DNA of 64,000 bases from an uncultured Lachnospiraceae bacterium (GCA_944382125.1 CALWMV010000003.1:18050-82049), one strand, 5' to 3'. Numbered from the stretch's first letter, positions 8,057 to 18,115 are shown. Translations and numbers: made by a program. The notes: generated from the letters alone by a model not told the origin.

Positions 8057-10324
8057 TCACATGCCGGGGCCCGTTACGCTTGACATGCCGTTATCGCCGA
8101 CAGGAAAACCTGAGGATATGCCCTGCCCTCCCGGAGCCTGGCTTACACCGCTTCCTGAACTCTGCGCTCCTCCCGGGCCCTGGGCTGAGCCTATGGGCCC
8201 TGCACTCTGGACAGGAGCTGAGGTCGCAGGAACTGTCACCGGTTCATCGGGTATGTCCGTTACTGAGCTCGGACCTCCGCTTCCACCGGATGCGGGCCCG
8301 TTATTTCCGGTATTTCCGCTGTTTCCGCCGCTGCCTGTGCTTCCGGAGCCATGGCCTGAGCTTCCAGTCTCCGGCCTGCTGCTCGTTTCTCCGGGGCCGG
8401 GTCCTTCAGTCTCCCTTATGATGGGACGTCCGGCTTCATCCGTCTCCTCTGTCTGTGACGGCCTCTGGGGCCTTGTGTGCCCATTTTCCCTTGTCGGGCT
8501 CGTGCCTATCACATTGCCCTCATCGTCCACGATCTCAGAGCCTGCATCTCCTCCGGTCTCTATGCTGTCATCCGCAAGGTCCGTAGGCCTTTCATGGCCG
8601 GGCCTGGTGCCGAATATATTGTCTCCGCGGATCTCATTGCCATACTCATCGGTCGGATAGATCACATTGCCGTCCGCATCCGTGGGGATGACTATGTCTC
8701 CGTTTTCATCGGTCGGGTAGATAAGCTCTCCGTTTTCATCCACTCCAAGGGTGTAGTCCTCTTCAGACATCTCCCTCTCCGTAGGCGCCTCGGTAACCTC
8801 CATGGTATCTTCCTCAGTGCCCTCCTGAGAAACCTTGGGTTTCTGGATCACGCCCTGATCCGTGGCAACTGATTCTATGGGCTTTCCTTCCTTATACAGG
8901 TTGGAATCCTGCTTTATCTTCTCAGAATATCTCAGCACCGCATCGGATACCTCGTAGTCCTCGTCTCCGAACAGGAACTCATGGAGCATGATGACATTGG
9001 ACTCAAGGGTAGTGGGGATGACACAGGAACCCTTATTGGGTATGCGGGCATCTCCTCTGGACCAGGGAAATCCTCCCGTATCGGCAATATTGTACCTGAG
9101 TATGCCCTGCGCAAGGCCCACCACATCATTGAGGGATACGTTGGTCTCCACCTTGGGGAAGCAGGTCATCATGATATAGTTGAGGTTGGCATAGTCCATG
9201 GTCTTGGCCTTTTCAAAGCAGGCCTTGATGATCTTCTTCTGCCTCTCGGTACGGGCAAAATCGCTGTCCATCAGACGCAGCCTTGCATAGGCCACCGCCT
9301 GTATGCCGTCCAGATGATGTACTCCGGCTGACTTGAGCTGACGCGAAGGTATGCCCGTGGTCTCAACATTTTCCGTGATATAGGCATTGATATAGTAGAA
9401 CTCCGCATTGGATATCTCTATATCATCCACTCCGCCCATCATGTTTATGATCTCGGCTATGGTCTTCCAGTCAAAGGTCACGTAATTCGTGATATTGAGG
9501 TCCAGGTTTTTGTTAAGGGCAGCGAGTCCCTGCTCCGGTCCGCCCTGGGCATAGGCCTGGTTGATCTTGTTGTACTGGTCCTTCGAGGATATGTTGAGGT
9601 AGGTATCCCTGAATACTGATACCAGCTTTATGTCTCCGGTGTCCTGATTGATGCTTACTATCATGATGACATCGGAATTCCTCTTTGAGGCATCCAAACC
9701 GAAGACCGCTATGTTCCAGTAGCCCTCCATCTCCTGCTTTTTCTCAAAGGAAATGTTGTCATTCTCAACGGCAGCCACATCCACCTCTGTCCTTGCCATC
9801 AGGTTGAAGGTCCTGAGCACATAGCCGTATCCGAAGATCACACAGAGAGTGATGAGCTCCACCACTGCACAGATGATGATCCTTTTTATCCTGGACTTCT
9901 TTTTCTGGCTGTGTTCCTTATGGCGCTGCCTGCTGTCAATGATGCTGTCAGGGGAATTGAGTTCCCTGGGGGCACGTCTCCTGTGGTCCCGGGTGATTCG
10001 GCCCATGCCGCCGCGGAGCAGCTTATCTCCCATATCCTCATCGCCGACTATCTCATCCTCCTCCTCGGAATATGAGCTCCTGCTTCTGAGATAGGGGTCA
10101 TCATCCTCGTCATAGCTGCTTTTCCTGCGCAAAGACCAGGGATCCTCATCAGGATCCCCTGCTTTGGTGCCGTCCTTCGCATCTTCGTCGAAGAGGTCCT
10201 TCTCGTCCTCATCCTCGTCCGGGAACAGCTCCTCGCTTTCTATCTCCACATCATCGAAGAGATCTTCCTCCTCCGGATGCTGTCTGCGCCGGTTTTTATT
10301 ATTGAAATTTTCCTCTAAACTCAT
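8057..10324 (-). CDS. LytR-CpsA-Psr (LCP) family phosphotransferase with long disordered tail
   Basis: A 755-residue protein. Residues 1-145 are cytoplasmic and very acidic; one transmembrane helix follows at about 147-169. The extracellular LCP domain begins near residue 205 with FGLDASKRNSDVIMIVSIN and has SVFRDTYLNI, YNKINQAYAQGG and AVAYARLRLMDSDFARTERQ, the catalytic arginines of the family. LCP enzymes transfer polyprenyl-linked glycopolymers to peptidoglycan, which fits the adjacent sugar transferase and glycosyltransferases. From about residue 480 the chain is low-complexity: tandem YPTDENG-like units, then a Gly, Ser, Pro and Thr-rich tail of about 170 residues likely exposed in the wall. 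Confidence 0.93.
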   Translation of the reverse strand: MSLEENFNNKNRRRQHPEEEDLFDDVEIESEELFPDEDEDEKDLFDEDAKDGTKAGDPDEDPWSLRRKSSYDEDDDPYLRSRSSYSEEEDEIVGDEDMGDKLLRGGMGRITRDHRRRAPRELNSPDSIIDSRQRHKEHSQKKKSRIKRIIICAVVELITLCVIFGYGYVLRTFNLMARTEVDVAAVENDNISFEKKQEMEGYWNIAVFGLDASKRNSDVIMIVSINQDTGDIKLVSVFRDTYLNISSKDQYNKINQAYAQGGPEQGLAALNKNLDLNITNYVTFDWKTIAEIINMMGGVDDIEISNAEFYYINAYITENVETTGIPSRQLKSAGVHHLDGIQAVAYARLRLMDSDFARTERQKKIIKACFEKAKTMDYANLNYIMMTCFPKVETNVSLNDVVGLAQGILRYNIADTGGFPWSRGDARIPNKGSCVIPTTLESNVIMLHEFLFGDEDYEVSDAVLRYSEKIKQDSNLYKEGKPIESVATDQGVIQKPKVSQEGTEEDTMEVTEAPTEREMSEEDYTLGVDENGELIYPTDENGDIVIPTDADGNVIYPTDEYGNEIRGDNIFGTRPGHERPTDLADDSIETGGDAGSEIVDDEGNVIGTSPTRENGHTRPQRPSQTEETDEAGRPIIRETEGPGPGETSSRPETGSSGHGSGSTGSGGNSGNTGNNGPASGGSGGPSSVTDIPDEPVTVPATSAPVQSAGPIGSAQGPGGAQSSGSGVSQAPGGQGISSGFPVGDNGMSSVTGPGM

Positions 10325-10347
10325 AGACTGATCCTTGCAGTTCGTAC

Positions 10348-11769
10348 TCAGTACGCATTTTTAAAGCCTTTGAAAATAGTCATGAACAGTATCTTCATGT
10401 CCAGACCCATGGTCCAGTTTTCAATATAATAAAGGTCATGTTCTATACGCTTCTGTATCGAGGTATCTCCGCGATATCCGTTCACCTGGGCCCAGCCGGT
10501 TATGCCCGGCCTTACCTGGTGCTTTATCATGTACCTAGGTATCTCTTCCTTGAACTTCTCCACGAACTGAGGTCTCTCAGGCCTCGGTCCAACCAGGCTC
10601 ATGTCTCCCTTGAGCACATTGAAGAACTGGGGCATCTCATCTATATTGGTATGTCTTATGAAATGTCCCACGGGGGTCACCCTGGGGTCTCCCCTGGTCG
10701 TCCACTTCGTCAGCTCCTCCTCGGGACGCTGCACATACATGGAGCGGAACTTATACATCTTAAAGGGGCGGTTATGGAGCCCCACCCTCTCCTGGGCGTA
10801 GATCACCGGGCCCTTTGAGCTGAGCTTTATCAGCAGGGCAGTGATCAGCATGACCGGGCTGAAAAGTATGATGGCAAAAAGTGAACCGAAAATATCCATC
10901 AGTCGCTTTGCCATGGCATTGACCGGCTCAGTCAGCGGTACATGCCTGATATTGATTATCGGAAGCCCCTCCATGTCCTCCATATAGGGCGTGGTCGGGA
11001 TAAAATTCTGATAATCAGGTATGAACTTTGTATGCACTCCGGATTTCTCGCATATATTGACCACCGGCTTAAGGTACTCATACTTGTTGAGGGGCAGTGT
11101 CACCACTATCTCGTCAAGATCATTGGCGGAAAGTATGCCCCGGAGCTCAGTGAGCTCTCCCAGGAAAGGCACTCCCTCAAATCTCTCTCCCTTCGGCATA
11201 TCGTCATCCAGGATGCCCAGGATGTGATATCCCCATTCGGGGTTCTGGACTATACGCTGGATGAAGCTTTTTGCCGCCTCGGAAAATCCTACCAGCAGTA
11301 TATGCTTCTGGTTGAAGCCCTTGGATCTTATCCTCCGGAGGGCCATCCTAAGTCCGTTTCTGAACAGGGTCTCCAGGACTATGTTGATCCCGAAGAAGGC
11401 AACTATCATCCTGGTGGAGAAGTTCACCAGATAGGGTCCCGTTATGGGCCTGTTCCTTCCTGCGAACAGCACGAAGGTAAACAGCATCAGCCCCAGGATG
11501 TTGGCCTTGCAGATATTGGCAAACTCCGAGCGTCTGGATCTGGTCCTCTTCGGCGTATAGAGGTTAAATACTGCATAGAGTATCAGGTACACGGGTACTA
11601 TGACGATCAGCGCCATGAAGTAGACGTGCACGGGCAGAGTGCCGGGAGCTCCGGGCCCTCGGTTCCTGCCGATCATCAGATACCAGGCGATGCCGTAGGC
11701 TATACATATCACCAGAGCATCCAGCAGCACATGCAGAAAATTAAATTTTGTCTGATTATTCTTTATCAT
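10348..11769 (-). CDS. polyprenyl-phosphate sugar-1-phosphate transferase (WcaJ/CpsE type)
   Basis: A 473-residue membrane enzyme that would start an exopolysaccharide or wall-polymer repeat unit by moving a hexose-1-phosphate from a UDP-sugar to undecaprenyl phosphate. Four N-terminal transmembrane helices and a CoA-binding-like Rossmann segment (HILLVGFSEAAKSFIQRIV) precede the C-terminal bacterial sugar transferase domain: AKRLMDIFGSLFAI, YKFRSMY, SLVGPRPERPQF and VRPGITGWAQVNGYRGD. The sugar specificity is not readable. It lies 23 bases upstream of the LCP gene in the same direction. Confidence 0.93.
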   Translation of the reverse strand: MIKNNQTKFNFLHVLLDALVICIAYGIAWYLMIGRNRGPGAPGTLPVHVYFMALIVIVPVYLILYAVFNLYTPKRTRSRRSEFANICKANILGLMLFTFVLFAGRNRPITGPYLVNFSTRMIVAFFGINIVLETLFRNGLRMALRRIRSKGFNQKHILLVGFSEAAKSFIQRIVQNPEWGYHILGILDDDMPKGERFEGVPFLGELTELRGILSANDLDEIVVTLPLNKYEYLKPVVNICEKSGVHTKFIPDYQNFIPTTPYMEDMEGLPIINIRHVPLTEPVNAMAKRLMDIFGSLFAIILFSPVMLITALLIKLSSKGPVIYAQERVGLHNRPFKMYKFRSMYVQRPEEELTKWTTRGDPRVTPVGHFIRHTNIDEMPQFFNVLKGDMSLVGPRPERPQFVEKFKEEIPRYMIKHQVRPGITGWAQVNGYRGDTSIQKRIEHDLYYIENWTMGLDMKILFMTIFKGFKNAY

Positions 11770-11866
11770 CCCTGCAGAAGCGCATACCTCTAAGCATACT
11801 TTGGACTATTATACATGAGCCAAAAGCGTATTGCTATTGACAAATTATTAAAATCCTGTCGATTTT

Positions 11867-14419
11867 TTAAACTTTGGCGGCCCTTTCCCGTCTTTTTTTC
11901 TCTGCGAGGACAGTTTTTAGCTGCTTTTCCACATCCAGCTCCAGCTCATAGGGCTCTCCGGGAAGCTCCTTTGTAAGGTCCCTTAAGGCAAAGTTTGCCT
12001 TGCGAAGGGTCAGATTCGGATTGTAATAGGGGTCCCCGTCCCTCAGCACGCCGCTCCAGCGGCTTGCAAATACTGCTATCTCCCCGTTGAAGCGCATCAC
12101 CTTTTCCGGAGTATCCTCCAGGCCCCTTGACTTGGACTCATAATGATAGAAAACCGCATAGGGATCATAAACGCAGCGCAGTCCCAGTCTGCGGACCTTC
12201 ATGCAGTAGTCTATGTCATTGAAGGCAACCTGCAGATCCACGCAAAGTCCGCCGCAGGCCTCATATACAGACTTCTTTGTAAGCAGACAGGCCGCCGTTA
12301 CCGCGGACAGGTCCTGAAGAGACATCATGCGGTGCATGTAGGAGTTTTCCTTTTCATGGAGACCTACAAAGGCCGCACCAGCTATACCGCCTAGGCCCAC
12401 TATCACCCCGGCATGCTGTATGGTATCGTCGGGATAGCAGAGCCTTGCCCCGACTATGCCTATCTCCTCTCTCATGGCGTAGCAGAGCATCTCTCCTATG
12501 GAATCCGGATCCCGAAGCTCCACATCGTTATTGAGGAGCAGAAGATAGCTTCCCTCTGCAAAGCCTGCGCCGAAGTTATTGATGGCAGAATAATTGAACT
12601 CCCTCTCCCAGCGCACGACCTTTACCGGCATGCCCTGCACCTGTCCTTCTGATCTCAGTTTTTCATAATAGGCAAAGGTCTCTTCCTTTTCAGAGTTATT
12701 TTCAATGACTATGAACTCTATATTCCTGTAAGTGGATCTTCCGGCTATGGATCCCAGGCACTTTTCCAGATCCTCTATATGGTCCTTATTGGGTATGAGC
12801 ACTGATATAAGCGGCTCTTCGTGGAGCCTGAAACAGCTCCTGTAATAGCCATAGGTAACGCCCTTTTCCACCGTTTCAGGAAGAAGACAGCTCTCCCCCT
12901 CTGAAGCTGAGCTCACAGCGGTCTGTCTGCCTGCAGCCTCACCTCCTGAAGGCATTTTGCTGCCTGCCCTTTCAGCAAGTCTGTCATAGTGGGCCTTTAT
13001 GGCCCTGGCTCCTGCCTCAAAGGCATAGAGCTTTGACTTCGGATCAGAGGCTGTGGATCCTCTGTGATAACGCCAGTGGTAGCAGACCTTCGGTATGTGT
13101 ATCACCTTTTCCGAGGTAAATGTTCCCGAAAGCAGCTTACGTACGGAACCCTCCCCAAATCCGCAGGCCCCTTGGAGCTTTTCAAGCTCCTCCTCTGAAA
13201 GCTTAAGCACTCCCGGATCCCTGCCGCAAAGAAGCCTCTCCATATATGTACGATATTTCCTAAGCTTTTCTTTCTCCTCTTCCGAGGCCTCCTCGCAGCA
13301 GCGCAGGAAGAAGTCATAATCCTGGGCTCCGTCAAATTCCTGCCTGAAGCCTCCGACTCTCTCAAGGAGGTCCCGCCTTATAATGCTGAGATGACAGATA
13401 TAGTTGACCGTGAGCAGGAGCTCCGGTGAATAGTCAGGCTTGAAATTGGGCTCAAAGAAGGCCTTTCCGTCAAGATCCACCTTGTCCTCATCGGTATAGA
13501 AGAACTGTGCCCCGGGATTTTCCGATATGGCCCTTGCCGCCTCATAAAGGGCAAAGGGCGGAAGCTCATCGTCATGGTCGCAGAGGGCTATGTAATCTCC
13601 GGCCGCAGCCTCAAGACCCGCATTGGTATTGCCGGATATGCCCTTATTGCCTCCCACATCCACATAGCGGAACCTCCTGTCGGCCTCTGCCGCCTTTTCA
13701 GTCAGCCTCCTCACCGTTTTATCACCTTCGGATCCGTCAGCCACGATGACCTCGAAAAGCGGATAGGTCTGGGTCCGCAGGGAATCAAAGAGCATCTCCA
13801 GATAACGCTCCGGAGTATTGTAAGCCGGTATCACTATGCTGATAAGGGGCTGCTTTCTCTCTGATCCCAGCTTAAATCCATCGTTATATGAAAATATAAG
13901 GGAACTCCAGGCCGTCTCCTGCTGCCTGAGTTCCTCCCTTCCGGGAGAGGTCCTTTTTACCCACTGGGGATAGTCAAAGTCCTCATCCGCATCCTTTAAT
14001 TTATTTCTGGTCTTTATGACAAAGGCCCTGAGGCCATTTTCCTTAAGGAAATCCGCCGCATTGCCTATTTTTTCCATAGTAAGAAGAGACGAGAGCCTGG
14101 AAAGCCCCGTCTTTTTGGCGCTGTTTCTCTTTTCCAGCTCCTTTTCATTTATATGTATACGTTTCACGTTCCTGCCATCCGTAAGACAGAGCCAGACCTC
14201 GTCTTCCCTGTCAAAGGAAGCCTTTATGGTAAAGCCGCACATGAGGGGCGCTCCGTAGCGCTGCATCACGTCGGCCCTTTCTCTCTCCACCACCTTAGCT
14301 TCAAGCCTGCTGCCGTCTGCATGCCTGAGCTCGTGGCCTATCTCCGAGTCACCGAAGGCCCATCCGTCTATGATCAGCTCCCCGCCCCGAAGGCTCATGG
14401 AGTCTATCCTGTATCTCAT
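11867..14419 (-). CDS. double-domain GT2 glycosyltransferase
   Basis: An 850-residue cytoplasmic glycosyltransferase. The first about 90 residues form a beta-rich domain (ELIIDGWAFG) common in clostridial rhamnan or teichoic-type GTs. The first GT-A domain starts near residue 188 (ISIVIPAYNTPERY) with CDHDDELPP and a DEDK motif. A second GT-A domain starts near residue 530 (ISVLIPNKDHIEDL) with LLNNDVELRDP. Two active sites in one chain suggest polymerisation of alternating linkages of a surface glycan. GGAGG precedes the ATG. It is in the block with the rhomboid, GT2, sugar transferase and LCP genes. Confidence 0.9.
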   Translation of the reverse strand: MRYRIDSMSLRGGELIIDGWAFGDSEIGHELRHADGSRLEAKVVERERADVMQRYGAPLMCGFTIKASFDREDEVWLCLTDGRNVKRIHINEKELEKRNSAKKTGLSRLSSLLTMEKIGNAADFLKENGLRAFVIKTRNKLKDADEDFDYPQWVKRTSPGREELRQQETAWSSLIFSYNDGFKLGSERKQPLISIVIPAYNTPERYLEMLFDSLRTQTYPLFEVIVADGSEGDKTVRRLTEKAAEADRRFRYVDVGGNKGISGNTNAGLEAAAGDYIALCDHDDELPPFALYEAARAISENPGAQFFYTDEDKVDLDGKAFFEPNFKPDYSPELLLTVNYICHLSIIRRDLLERVGGFRQEFDGAQDYDFFLRCCEEASEEEKEKLRKYRTYMERLLCGRDPGVLKLSEEELEKLQGACGFGEGSVRKLLSGTFTSEKVIHIPKVCYHWRYHRGSTASDPKSKLYAFEAGARAIKAHYDRLAERAGSKMPSGGEAAGRQTAVSSASEGESCLLPETVEKGVTYGYYRSCFRLHEEPLISVLIPNKDHIEDLEKCLGSIAGRSTYRNIEFIVIENNSEKEETFAYYEKLRSEGQVQGMPVKVVRWEREFNYSAINNFGAGFAEGSYLLLLNNDVELRDPDSIGEMLCYAMREEIGIVGARLCYPDDTIQHAGVIVGLGGIAGAAFVGLHEKENSYMHRMMSLQDLSAVTAACLLTKKSVYEACGGLCVDLQVAFNDIDYCMKVRRLGLRCVYDPYAVFYHYESKSRGLEDTPEKVMRFNGEIAVFASRWSGVLRDGDPYYNPNLTLRKANFALRDLTKELPGEPYELELDVEKQLKTVLAEKKRRERAAKV

Positions 14420-14431
14420 AGTTTTCCTCCG

Positions 14432-15058
14432 TCACATCAGATCCCACTCCGTATGGGTCCTTCTCTTCTTTTCCGGCCGATAAAGCAGGATACAAAGCAC
14501 AAATCCGCATATGAGCCCGCCCACATGGGCTGCCACATCCACTCCGCCCTCGGACATGCCGAGATAAATGCTGAGGGCTATGGAAGCTATCAGTCTGTTT
14601 AAGGACATTCCTGAAAATGTACCTCCCCGTCTCATTACCATCCAGAGCAGCATGCCCATGACTCCGAAGACCGCTCCGCTGGCTCCTGCCGATATGGCGA
14701 TCTCCCCGATCCTGAGGTTATACCAGGCGGAAAATATATTGCCGCCTATCCCGCTGAGGAGATAGATGACAAGGTAAGGCAGATGTCCCAGCTCCCTTTC
14801 CACCGGATCTCCCAGGGCAAAAAGCACCAGCATGTTGTTTACCAGGTGCGCCATGCCGAAATGCATGAAGCAGGCCGTAAAAAGCCTCCAGTACTGATGT
14901 TCATATACTATGAGAGGCTCATAACAGGCCCCATAGCGGAGCATCAGCTCCATGTCATACTCCGTGCGGCCCTGAGCCGTCAAAAAAAAGAAGAAGATGA
15001 CATTGGCTGCTATCAGCGCCATGTTGATATATGATCCTTTAAGCTCCGATCTGTTCAA
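14432..15058 (-). CDS. rhomboid family intramembrane serine protease
   Basis: A 208-residue polytopic membrane protease with six predicted helices. It carries the nucleophile S127 in GASGAVFG, the catalytic H178 in AAHVGG and the HLVNN motif of helix 2 (around H71-N75), so the dyad is complete. The start is TTG: the four bases TTGA overlap the stop of the preceding glycosyltransferase, with AGGAG eight bases upstream. Rhomboids cleave membrane-anchored proteins; placement among wall-polymer genes suggests a surface-protein substrate, which is inference. Confidence 0.92.
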   Translation of the reverse strand: MNRSELKGSYINMALIAANVIFFFFLTAQGRTEYDMELMLRYGACYEPLIVYEHQYWRLFTACFMHFGMAHLVNNMLVLFALGDPVERELGHLPYLVIYLLSGIGGNIFSAWYNLRIGEIAISAGASGAVFGVMGMLLWMVMRRGGTFSGMSLNRLIASIALSIYLGMSEGGVDVAAHVGGLICGFVLCILLYRPEKKRRTHTEWDLM

Positions 15059-16137
15059 AGCTTTCTCCTGATCAGGTCCCCGGCATAGGAAAAGGTATCA
15101 GCGATCATGCGCAGCTCCGTACCGATATAGTATCCGAGCCTGCTCATGCGGAAATACTTTTTCCTGCAGCTGCGTATCCCTGCAAGACCTTCTTTAAGGC
15201 CCTTCACATAATCCCTGCCGAAGCCCCTTTTTCTGAAAAACATAAGCTTGATAAGTATCCCAAGCAGGATGAAGGGAAGATTTATGATGAGCATAAGAAT
15301 CGGCATGTTCTTCCAGCAGAGCCATATATTGTTCCTGGCTGCCAGCCGGACCTTGAAGGAGTTGTATTTTGAGCCCGAGGTACCGCTGCCCACATGGAAC
15401 ACCCTCGCCTTTGGCACATATCTTATGTCATATCCCTCTGTCCTGGCCCTGAAGCTCAGGTCCAGATCCTCAAGATAAGCAAAATGCTCTGTATCGAAAT
15501 ACTCCCTGCAGGTGTAGGTCTCTCCTCCGATCCCCTCATAGCTCCTGCTGCCCTTTATGGCCAGGGCCTCAAGCATATCCCTTCTGTACATGGAGGCTCC
15601 TGCGCAGGCTGAAAACACCTGGCAGCCCCTGCTGAATTTTGCATCACTCACGGGACGCCCCACTCCCCGCTGGAAGGCCCATCCAAGAAGACAGAAACCA
15701 TCCCCGGCATCATCCAGAAGCTCCTTGTGATAAAGCTGTATCATCATGGGGGAGGCCGCAAAGAGCCTTTCATTGCCCTCCTTATCAAAGGCCTCAATAA
15801 GGGCAGCCATAAAATCCGGCTCCGGCTCCGTATCATTGTTGAGAAGGAGCACGAGCTCGGAATCGGCATACTCTATGCCCACGTTGACAGCTCCGGCAAA
15901 GCCGGTATTGTCCTTTAAAAGGATGGCCCTTATCCCGGGCAGGGTCCTGTCGTCACCATTCTCCTTTTCATCCATAAGGGAGCTTATCCACTCCACCGAC
16001 CCATCGGTGGAACCGTTATCCACGATAAGCACACAAAAGTCCGTGTATGTCTGCGCCTTAAGCGCAGACATGCACGGTTCCATAAATCTGAGTCCGTTAT
16101 AATTTGGAATAACTACGGTAACTCTGCTCATCCTCAC
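15055..16137 (-). CDS. GT2 family glycosyltransferase (rhamnosyltransferase-like)
   Basis: A 360-residue glycosyltransferase with a GT-A fold: VTVVIPNYNGLRF at the N-terminus, VDNGSTDGS near residue 38 and LLLNNDTEP near residue 97 as the metal and nucleotide-sugar site, and EDLDLSFRARTEGYDIRY near residue 220. A hydrophobic stretch near residues 282-305 (NMPILMLIINLPFILLGI) may tether it to the membrane. The GTG start overlaps the deoB stop as GTGA; an ATG two codons later is an alternative. The acceptor is unknown, but its neighbours point to surface polysaccharide assembly. Confidence 0.9.
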   Translation of the reverse strand: MRMSRVTVVIPNYNGLRFMEPCMSALKAQTYTDFCVLIVDNGSTDGSVEWISSLMDEKENGDDRTLPGIRAILLKDNTGFAGAVNVGIEYADSELVLLLNNDTEPEPDFMAALIEAFDKEGNERLFAASPMMIQLYHKELLDDAGDGFCLLGWAFQRGVGRPVSDAKFSRGCQVFSACAGASMYRRDMLEALAIKGSRSYEGIGGETYTCREYFDTEHFAYLEDLDLSFRARTEGYDIRYVPKARVFHVGSGTSGSKYNSFKVRLAARNNIWLCWKNMPILMLIINLPFILLGILIKLMFFRKRGFGRDYVKGLKEGLAGIRSCRKKYFRMSRLGYYIGTELRMIADTFSYAGDLIRRKL

Positions 16138-17336
16138 TCAACGATGATATCCTTGAAGCTCTTTCCGGGAAGCTCCGGGGAATCTACTCCGAAGATGTCC
16201 GCAATGGTCTTTGCTATATCGCAGAAGCCCACTCTGGTCCCAAGGGCAGCTCCCTTCTTAAGCTGCTTTCCATATGCAACGAAGGGGATATACTCCCTTG
16301 TGTGATCCGTTCCGGTAAATCCGGGATCACAGCCGTGATCTGCAGTTACCATGATCACATCGTCGTCATTCATCTTCTTCTCGAATTCTCCGAGCCACTC
16401 ATCAAAGGCAGTGATGGCTCCGGCATAGCCGTCTATATCCCTGCGGTGTCCGTAGATCATGTCCGTCTCCACAAGGTTTACGAAGGCAAGTCCCTCAAAG
16501 TCCACGGGAAGGAGCTCCATTGTCTTCTCCATGCCGTCAGCATTGGAGGTAGTGGGAGTGGTGTACTTGCAGTCATCCACACCCTTTCCTGCAAATATAT
16601 CCTTGATCTTTCCTATGCCTATGGAAGCCTTGCCGCCCTTCTGAAGCAGATCCAGTACGGTATCTCTGGGCGGTACCAGGGAGAAATCATGACGCTCTGA
16701 GGTCCTCTGGAAGTCAGCTGCGCAGGTCCCCACGAAGGGCCTTGCTATGACTCTGCCCACTCCGTGATCTCCTACCAGCATCTCCCTTGCTATATGGCAG
16801 TACCTGTAAAGATCCTCAAGGGGAACTATGCTCTTGTTGGCCGCTATCTGGAATACGGAATCAGCAGAGGTATAAACTATAAGAGCTCCTGTCTTAAGAT
16901 GCTCCTCACCATAGTCCTTTATGACCTCGGTCCCGGAATAGGGCAGGTTGCAGATGACCTTTCTTCCGGTACGCTTCTCAAACTCATCGATGACCTCCTT
17001 GGGGAATCCGTTGGGATAGGTGGGAAGGGGCTTCTCAGAGATCACTCCTGCTATCTCCCAGTGTCCCACGGTAGTATCCTTACCCATGGATATCTCCTGG
17101 AACCTTCCGTATACTCCCTCAGGCTCTCCCACATAATCATCCTTTGCAGGGTCAGGCTCAAAGCCGTCTATGTGGAAAAGACCCAGCTTTTCCATGTTGG
17201 GGCAATGGAACTTCTCAGATGCCCTTATGCTCTTAAGGGTATTGGCTCCCACATCTCCGAACTTATCCGCATCGGGCTCATATCCGCAGCCCATGCTGTC
17301 AAGCACTACAAGAAATACTCTTTTTATCTTTCCCAT
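16134..17336 (-). CDS. deoB: phosphopentomutase
   Basis: A 400-residue alkaline-phosphatase-superfamily mutase interconverting (deoxy)ribose-1-phosphate and -5-phosphate. It carries VFLVVLDSMGCGYEPDA with the first metal ligand, GKDTTVGHWEIAG with the phosphorylated threonine, and VTADHGCDPGFTGTDHTREYIP near residue 335 with the remaining metal ligands. The ATG lies two bases past the udp stop. With the upstream nucleoside phosphorylase it makes a nucleoside salvage pair feeding ribose phosphate into central metabolism. Confidence 0.96.
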   Translation of the reverse strand: MGKIKRVFLVVLDSMGCGYEPDADKFGDVGANTLKSIRASEKFHCPNMEKLGLFHIDGFEPDPAKDDYVGEPEGVYGRFQEISMGKDTTVGHWEIAGVISEKPLPTYPNGFPKEVIDEFEKRTGRKVICNLPYSGTEVIKDYGEEHLKTGALIVYTSADSVFQIAANKSIVPLEDLYRYCHIAREMLVGDHGVGRVIARPFVGTCAADFQRTSERHDFSLVPPRDTVLDLLQKGGKASIGIGKIKDIFAGKGVDDCKYTTPTTSNADGMEKTMELLPVDFEGLAFVNLVETDMIYGHRRDIDGYAGAITAFDEWLGEFEKKMNDDDVIMVTADHGCDPGFTGTDHTREYIPFVAYGKQLKKGAALGTRVGFCDIAKTIADIFGVDSPELPGKSFKDIIVE

Positions 17337-17338
17337 GA

Positions 17339-18115
17339 TCAATCACCATCCTTCTTTATAATATCCTTGATAGCCTCTACGGCTACATGAATAGCTCTGT
17401 CAGTATCGTATACCTGGGGATCCTCAAGTCCCAGCTCACGCCTTGTCTGGTTGGCAATGCAGAGCATTATGGATCCGCATCTGACTCCCCTTGCCGCTGC
17501 CACGGTAAAGAGGGCCGCTGATTCCATCTCTGAGCAGAGGGCCCCGAGCTCCAGCCAGGCCTCCCATCGGTCATTGAGCTTTGCCGCTACCGGCATGCTC
17601 TTCGGACTGTGCTGTCCGTAAAAGCTGTCCTTGCACTGGACCACTCCGGTATGATTGCGGAAGCCCAGTCTGTCCGCCGCATCCTTGAGGGCCCTTACTA
17701 CCTCAAAATCCGGCACGGCAGGCCACTCTATAGGGGCATACTCCTTGGATGTGCCCTCAAAGCGTATGGCTCCGGTGGCTATGCACACGTCTCCGCCGAT
17801 GACATCCTTCTGCATGCCTCCTGCAGTTCCGACCCTTATGAAGGTATCGGCTCCGCAGTGGATCAGCTCCTCCATGGCTATGGCCGCGGAGGGACCTCCT
17901 ATGCCTGTGGAGGTGACGCTTACCGGCACCCCGCACAGCTTTCCGGTATAGGTCACATACTCCCTGTTCTGAGCCACGAATCTGGGCTCATCAAAATACT
18001 TCGCTATCTTCTCACATCTTCCGGGATCTCCGGGAAGTATCACATAGCGTCCCACATCCCCTTTTTTGAGGTGAACATGAAATTCACCCTCATCCTGTTT
18101 GTAAGCAAGTGCCAT
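17339..18115 (-). CDS. udp: uridine (nucleoside) phosphorylase
   Basis: A 258-residue member of the NP-I phosphorylase family. Phosphate-binding [16 protein letters not shown] is near residue 27, [17 protein letters not shown] near residue 68, and the specificity and nucleoside site includes [15 protein letters not shown] and [12 protein letters not shown]. The CKDSFYGQH segment favours uridine phosphorylase over DeoD. The ATG at 18115 is chosen because AGGAGGAG precedes it and the family aligns from MALAYKQ. Product ribose-1-phosphate would go straight to DeoB, encoded immediately downstream. Confidence 0.9.
   Translation of the reverse strand: MALAYKQDEGEFHVHLKKGDVGRYVILPGDPGRCEKIAKYFDEPRFVAQNREYVTYTGKLCGVPVSVTSTGIGGPSAAIAMEELIHCGADTFIRVGTAGGMQKDVIGGDVCIATGAIRFEGTSKEYAPIEWPAVPDFEVVRALKDAADRLGFRNHTGVVQCKDSFYGQHSPKSMPVAAKLNDRWEAWLELGALCSEMESAALFTVAAARGVRCGSIMLCIANQTRRELGLEDPQVYDTDRAIHVAVEAIKDIIKKDGD

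Noticed and set aside
10942..11793. Long plus-strand reading frames opposite minus-strand genes (also around 2725-3450, 47275-48285 and 61477-62121)
   Set aside because: They are antisense shadows of well-identified enzymes, with odd composition (His, Cys, Pro and Arg-rich) and no start signals.
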